From DAOUJI01 sp034422875 (GTDB lineage: Bacteria > Chloroflexota > Dehalococcoidia > Lucifugimonadales > JAGWBF01), in the NCBI GenBank assembly GCA_034422875.1, contig DAOUJI010000133.1, forward strand, positions 1 to 35,345: a DNA stretch of 35,345 nt, read 5' to 3'. The translations under genes were made by a program, and so were the position numbers. Shown here piece after piece: positions 31,613 to 35,345 of the stretch (the first letter of the stretch is position 1; each line of letters opens with the position of its first letter). The notes under the pieces are model-generated. The model was not told the origin of the DNA and did no database searches. It saw only the letters and a list, made by a program, of their open reading frames with translations.

Positions 31613-33022
31613 CTATTCGAAGATGTACTCTTGGGTCGCCACCAGCAACTGAAGCGTCTGTCCGACGCGTTGAGAGAACTCTTCCGTTCCAGGCTCGAGC
31701 TCGCCCCAACGTTGGGCGGTGGCTACGAGCTTGCTCTTGTGCTCATCCGACAGTTCATAGTGGCCCAGGAGCTCCAGGCACCGGTCGACCAGCCGTTCGG
31801 CGGATATGGTTGAGCCTTCCGAAGCCACCTTGTCGATGATGTACCGGACGCCCGGCAGGCTGGTGTTGCCCACCTGGTCTGCGTTGAAGTTGACCCTCTC
31901 CACCAGTGTGCCGCTGTCAATCCACTCGTGGCCGGTGTGCCAGCCTTCGACCGTGGGGGGATTGAGGAGGGACTGTCCCATGTACTTGATTTCGTTGCAG
32001 ACCTGGTAGAAGTCGGGCCTGGGAGTCTTGTGGTCTCCCACCAGTCTTATCATTCCAGCTACTGTCTCCGCCGGGCTCTTCACCTTCCTGAACCTGGCGT
32101 CCTTGAACCACTGGGAGTTGAACATCACCCTGAGCATGGACTTGATGTTGTAGTTGGACCGGTAGTACTCGTCCTCTAGCTCCTTGATGGCGGCCATGTC
32201 CAGGGGGTCTGTGTGCTTCCACGACGGCACCTGAGGCTCGTCCGCCACGAAGAAGTTGTACAGGTGCCTCGAGACAAAACGGGCCGTGGCCGGCTGGCCG
32301 CAGATGATGTCGATAATGTCTTCGCCGTTGAAACGCCCAGTCTGTCCCAGGAAGGTCTTCTCCTCGTCGTCGTGGTCTTGAGCATTGTAGACGAAGTGGG
32401 ACTCGTACCTCCCGAAGGGGTATCTGGGTATTGCGTTCGTGATGGTCCACCCGGTGAAGGCCCGGGCGCACTCCTTCACGTCCTCCTCGGTGTAGTTGTC
32501 CTCATTGTCTTTGCCCACGCCCAGGGAGAAGAGTTCCAGAAGCTCCCTACCCCAGTTCTCGTTAATGGACCCCTTGTGGCTCAGGCAGTTGTCCAGATAG
32601 AAGGTCATGGCCGGGTCGGTGGCCAGCAACATAAGCAGGTCATGGAAGTTGCCCATGCCGTACAGCCGGAACTTGTCCAGTTGGATCTGAATCTGCCTGC
32701 CATGCTCGCACTTGGAGTTTCCGACACAGAAGATGCCATGCCAGAACAGGGCGATCTTCTCCTCCAGAGGCCTCTCGGTGTTAATCATGCGGAAGGTCCA
32801 ATAGGACTGGTTCGAGTCCTCAGCCACCAGCTCCTTCCACTCGCCGAAATACCGGGTCAGGAGGGCTATGTCCAGGGCGGGCTGTTCGTCAGGGTGCAGG
32901 AGTTCCTCCACCGTTGCCTCGTATCCCTTTGCCGCCCGTTCTTCCAATTCGTGGTAAGGGGCGCCGAACCCGGCCCGTCGCATCAAGTGGGCCATCAGCG
33001 CAATGTCTTTGGTTTCTGTCAT
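31613..33022 (-). CDS. DUF1800-family protein
   Basis: A 469-residue protein of the DUF1800 family. Typical are the N-terminal LMRRAGFGAPYHELE, LFWHGIFCVGNSK, the central NENWGRELLELFSLGVG followed by YTEEDVKECARAFTGWTI, HLYNFFVADEP and NPPTVEGWHTG. Function is unknown; family members are usually encoded next to DUF1501 and thought to act together. Like its partner it lacks a signal peptide. ATG 33020-33022 has AGGAGGA upstream at ideal spacing. It is the first gene of the leftward cluster, 160 bases behind a strong promoter, with a terminator-like hairpin in the leader. Confidence 0.88.
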   Translation of the reverse strand: MTETKDIALMAHLMRRAGFGAPYHELEERAAKGYEATVEELLHPDEQPALDIALLTRYFGEWKELVAEDSNQSYWTFRMINTERPLEEKIALFWHGIFCVGNSKCEHGRQIQIQLDKFRLYGMGNFHDLLMLLATDPAMTFYLDNCLSHKGSINENWGRELLELFSLGVGKDNEDNYTEEDVKECARAFTGWTITNAIPRYPFGRYESHFVYNAQDHDDEEKTFLGQTGRFNGEDIIDIICGQPATARFVSRHLYNFFVADEPQVPSWKHTDPLDMAAIKELEDEYYRSNYNIKSMLRVMFNSQWFKDARFRKVKSPAETVAGMIRLVGDHKTPRPDFYQVCNEIKYMGQSLLNPPTVEGWHTGHEWIDSGTLVERVNFNADQVGNTSLPGVRYIIDKVASEGSTISAERLVDRCLELLGHYELSDEHKSKLVATAQRWGELEPGTEEFSQRVGQTLQLLVATQEYIFE

Positions 33023-33078
33023 TCGGCTCCTCCTAAGAAGGATTTCCTTCGATTGGCGGTTGGCATCGATTCCAGGAT

Positions 33079-33108
33079 AAAGACAAACTGGCCTCCTCCG
33101 GAGGCCAG
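33079..33108 (-). terminator. Terminator-like hairpin in the DUF1800 leader (candidate attenuator)
   Basis: On the minus strand CTGGCCTC (33108-33101) and GAGGCCAG (33095-33088) form a perfect 8-bp GC-rich stem with loop CGGAG, followed by TTTGTCTTT (33087-33079). It lies between the promoter at 33192-33220 and the DUF1800 start, about 60 bases before the ATG. An upstream segment, GCCGG, can pair instead with the CTGGC of the terminator arm. Confidence 0.65.
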
Positions 33109-33191
33109 CGTAGTTCCGGCTCTATCTTGATTCAGGCGTGTACTGCTGGGTGTTCAGAAGCAATTCGCAGGTTATAACGATTCTGCTCCCG

Positions 33192-33220
33192 ATGATACAC
33201 CCGCCGATTTTTCCTGTCAA
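33192..33220 (-). promoter_or_regulatory. Promoter of the DUF1800-DUF1501-NHL cluster
   Basis: On the minus strand a perfect TTGACA (33215-33220) and TATCAT (33192-33197) are 17 bases apart. The start near 33185 gives a leader of about 160 bases, long enough for regulation. Confidence 0.75.
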
Positions 33221-33528
33221 CGAAAAGGGCTGATTACAACCGTTCGGCTCCCCAAGATATACGAAAAGAAGAACGTCCACATGGTGCAGTCGGAAATATA
33301 TGGCAGTGATACAATAACGGCGCCTCGAAGGCTGAGTGGGGTAGAGGAGAAGATGTGCGTAGGCGGGGGTTCAGCCTGGTCTTGCCAACCTCGGATCTAG
33401 ATCGACGAGCGTCTTCAACCTATCGTCCCGCCGGACATCCCCAGGTTTATTTTTGGCCGGTATTGGACTTAGCGTCTCTCCCACAACGGTGCCCGCGTCC
33501 AGGACTCTATAGGTGAAGGACAAGGCTG
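33221..33528. other. Intergenic stretch between the DUF1800 promoter and the membrane protein gene
   Basis: About 300 bases without a supported gene. It must hold the rightward promoter of the gene at 33529; TACAAT around 33308-33313 (in GTGATACAATAAC) is a possible -10 box without a good -35. I see no repeats or RNA structure that stand out. Confidence 0.3.
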
Positions 33529-34176
33529 ATGGAAATTAACGACGTATTCCCCAACGGCTTGGACATTCGTGACGCCTATGATTTGCTGCGCCCGGTGGTC
33601 GTGTACATCGTTGGCATGACCGTGTACGCGGTCTTTGTCTTCAAGTTCTACCGGTTCGTGGCCTCCCGCGACATGTTCCAGTTGAATCTCGCCCAACATG
33701 AAAAGTCACGGCATCGGTGGGTGAAAGCCTTTCTGGACTTTACCTTATACATCGTGGAATACATCATTCTGTTTCCGGTCTTTGCCTTCTTCTGGTTCGC
33801 CGTCCTCACGGCTATACTGACGTTCCTCTCAAAAGGGAATTCCTTCTCAGACATACTGCTGATGGCGTTGGCCACGGTAAGCGCTATCCGGGTGTCGGCG
33901 TACTACAACGAGGACCTGTCCAAGGACTTGGCCAAAATCCTGCCCTTCGCAGTCCTGGCAATCTTTCTCATTGACGCGTCGTTCTTCACTATATCTGAGT
34001 CTCTGGACGTTCTGAAGGAGGCCGAGGGTTACACCGAGAAAATTCTCTACTACCTGGTGTTCCTCATAGCCTTGGAGTTTGCGTTGCGCATCCTTTACGG
34101 TGCTGCCATGGTCCTGGCCAGTGTGAAAAACCGAATCTTGAAAAAGGTCAGTCCCGTTGCGGAGCCTGACCCATAG
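33529..34176 (+). CDS. Integral membrane protein of unknown function
   Basis: A 215-residue protein I do not recognise. About five hydrophobic segments are visible (roughly residues 22-43, 70-100 as a helix pair, 105-120, 143-158 and 173-195), and the N-terminus is soluble and acidic. A conserved-looking cytoplasmic loop holds SRDMFQLNLAQHEKSRHRWV, and ALATVSAIRVSAYYNEDLSKDLAK lies between the helix pairs. The tail is basic and then Pro-rich. There is no transporter or enzyme motif. ATG 33529 is preceded by GAAGGA. It stands alone between a leftward cluster and a convergent DUF4268 gene. Confidence 0.7.
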   Translation: MEINDVFPNGLDIRDAYDLLRPVVVYIVGMTVYAVFVFKFYRFVASRDMFQLNLAQHEKSRHRWVKAFLDFTLYIVEYIILFPVFAFFWFAVLTAILTFLSKGNSFSDILLMALATVSAIRVSAYYNEDLSKDLAKILPFAVLAIFLIDASFFTISESLDVLKEAEGYTEKILYYLVFLIALEFALRILYGAAMVLASVKNRILKKVSPVAEPDP

Positions 34177-34246
34177 CCGGTGGTGGGAGAACAGCGGGCC
34201 GGCGACGACTGACGAATAGTGATGAGGGAGTGTAGAACTAGAATCT

Positions 34247-35224
34247 CTAACGAACTTCTAGTGACGGTGGGAGCTGGCTCAGGACCTCAGCCACACGGTC
34301 GTCGAAGACCTCCTTGAACTTGGGCAGGAGGTCGAACATCCAGGCCCTGGTCTCCTCCAGCTTCTCCGTCGGGTCGTCTATCGAGCCGTCTCTTCTTACG
34401 CTAATGGTGAAGAAAGTGTAGGGTTCGAATCTGTCCCATTCCAATTCTGCGGCGATGGATTTTTCGATTTCAGTCTTGGCCTTGTGCAGCTCGTCAAATA
34501 TCCGATTGTTTCGCTCGACGCTGTCCCACGTTCGAACAAACAGGGATACCCATGCGCTGTTGTGCCAGAAGCTGACCGCGTAGCCTATGTCTTTGTCGAA
34601 CTGAGAAGGAAAGAACCGACCGGTGTGGTCAAAGTGTTGGGTTGACCGATTGGCAAAGTCCCTTCGTGACAACTCAGCGGTCAGCGGCTGGAAGAAGTCG
34701 TAGTACTTCCGTTTGTCCGCTGGCATTTCGCCCGATTGCAGTGTAATCTGCCTGTTCCAGCCGCCGGGGTACACCACCTTGCGGAGCCTCGGCTCCGGGG
34801 GCGAATCGCCCGACTTCTTGACAACCTCGACCTTCAAGCCGTAGAACCTGATTCCGTCCTTCGTCCACTGGTTGAGCCGGTGGAGCGCCTCGGCATGTTC
34901 ATACGTGAACTCGGGCGCAACCCATATTGCGATGCGGGCATCACACCCCGCTGCGTAGGTGAGCGTCTGGCCCAAATGGCTATGGTCGGTCCATTCCAGT
35001 TGGTTCTCGATGGCCACCTTCACGTCCTCGTCGACCTCTCTCGCCAGAATATCGAGGGAGAACGGGCCAATCGGGTATTCCATCTGGACCAGTTCAAGCT
35101 TCATGCCAAGTTCTGCGCTCAGAAGGTGGAGATTTTCGGCCAGCCAGGGCGTGAAGTCCAAGGCCTCGTGCAGCCACCGGGTACGGACGTCAACCTGCTC
35201 GATGTCTTGTTCTTGCTCAGCCAT
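34247..35224 (-). CDS. DUF4268 protein with a PD-(D/E)XK-type nuclease-like N-terminus
   Basis: A 325-residue protein. The N-terminal half shows a nuclease-like arrangement: D58 in FSLDILARE, then E73-x-Q75 in VAIENQLEWTDHSHLGQTLTYAA, the D...ExQ variant seen in NucS-like and DUF91-like members of the PD-(D/E)XK superfamily. The C-terminal half (about 165-320) is the DUF4268 domain, with KYYDFFQPLTAEL, a central strand region (AVSFWHNSAWVSLFVRTWD) and WMFDLLPKFKEVF. Nuclease activity is inferred, not shown. DUF4268 genes are often accessory and found near restriction or defence genes. It follows the truncated gene at the right edge by 14 bases, so both are likely one transcript. The ribosome binding site is weak. 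Confidence 0.75.
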   Translation of the reverse strand: MAEQEQDIEQVDVRTRWLHEALDFTPWLAENLHLLSAELGMKLELVQMEYPIGPFSLDILAREVDEDVKVAIENQLEWTDHSHLGQTLTYAAGCDARIAIWVAPEFTYEHAEALHRLNQWTKDGIRFYGLKVEVVKKSGDSPPEPRLRKVVYPGGWNRQITLQSGEMPADKRKYYDFFQPLTAELSRRDFANRSTQHFDHTGRFFPSQFDKDIGYAVSFWHNSAWVSLFVRTWDSVERNNRIFDELHKAKTEIEKSIAAELEWDRFEPYTFFTISVRRDGSIDDPTEKLEETRAWMFDLLPKFKEVFDDRVAEVLSQLPPSLEVR

Positions 35225-35238
35225 AACACCCTACCCTG

Positions 35239-35345
35239 TTATACCCCGGTGTCGCCGGGACGGATTTCGAAGTCGCGTCGGTCTTTGTAGAGAAGGGCGC
35301 GGTTCAGCACGTCGTCCTCGGCGCTCAGGTCTATGTCGGGGCACT
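35239..35345 (-). CDS. C-terminal end of an unidentified protein (partial)
   Basis: The last 34 codons and the TAA stop (35239-35241) of a gene that enters from the right edge. The visible tail, PDIDLSAEDDVLNRALLYKD, then RRDFEIRPGDTGV, is acidic then basic and I do not recognise it. The frame stays open to the window edge, and the 14-base gap to the DUF4268 gene suggests an operon. It is too short for a functional call. Confidence 0.5.
   Translation of the reverse strand, partial: CPDIDLSAEDDVLNRALLYKDRRDFEIRPGDTGV

Noticed and set aside
32809..32819. GGTTCGAGTCC, resembling a tRNA T-loop
   Set aside because: It lies inside the DUF1800 coding sequence and no acceptor or anticodon stem can be drawn around it.

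Overview
The window looks like chromosomal DNA of a GC-rich Chloroflexota bacterium, most likely in or near Dehalococcoidia/SAR202. This is inference, based on the mix of families: an Asp23-AmaP-DUF2273 set, F420-type and luciferase-like oxidoreductases, a Thr/Pro-rich lipoprotein linker typical of Chloroflexota, a reductive-dehalogenase-like protein, and an rpoBC operon not preceded by rplJL. I see no rRNA, tRNA, CRISPR array, insertion sequence or integrase.

Layout. (1) 1-11.5 kb is mostly leftward: the N-terminal part of a reductive dehalogenase/QueG-like protein, then an rpoB-rpoC-pyrD operon driven by a near-consensus promoter at 10016-10043, preceded by an asp23-amaP-DUF2273 envelope-stress operon with its own promoter. 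(2) 11.5-13.4 kb holds an SMP-30/gluconolactonase gene diverging from an F420/DDN-type gene and a VOC-fold gene. (3) 13.4-18.2 kb is a cobalamin-uptake operon: promoter, cobalamin riboswitch, intrinsic terminator, a B12-binding radical-SAM-fold protein that has lost all three cluster cysteines, then btuF, btuC and btuD. (4) 18.3-25.1 kb holds an LLM-class oxidoreductase, an AT-richer pentapeptide-repeat/FRG-domain gene, comEC, and an MFS transporter whose stop codon overlaps the start of (5) an 833-residue NB-ARC/TPR (STAND) protein at 25.1-27.6 kb. (6) 27.6-33.2 kb has a 470-bp gap without a credible gene, a MarR-type regulator, and a leftward cluster DUF1800-DUF1501-NHL propeller-PerR/Fur regulator. 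The cluster is driven from a strong promoter with a terminator-like hairpin in its leader. (7) 33.5-35.3 kb has an unknown membrane protein, a DUF4268 nuclease-like protein and the 3' tail of another gene.

How the parts may work together. The clearest functional unit is the B12 operon: the riboswitch senses cobalamin and probably stops transcription when it is abundant, BtuFCD imports it, and the first gene product probably binds it in the cytosol without radical-SAM chemistry. That protein is the most novel candidate here. Second candidates are the pentapeptide-FRG fusion and the MFS/NB-ARC-TPR pair, both of accessory character, and the leader-controlled DUF1800/DUF1501/NHL cluster. All functional statements rest on reading motifs by eye; no database search was run.
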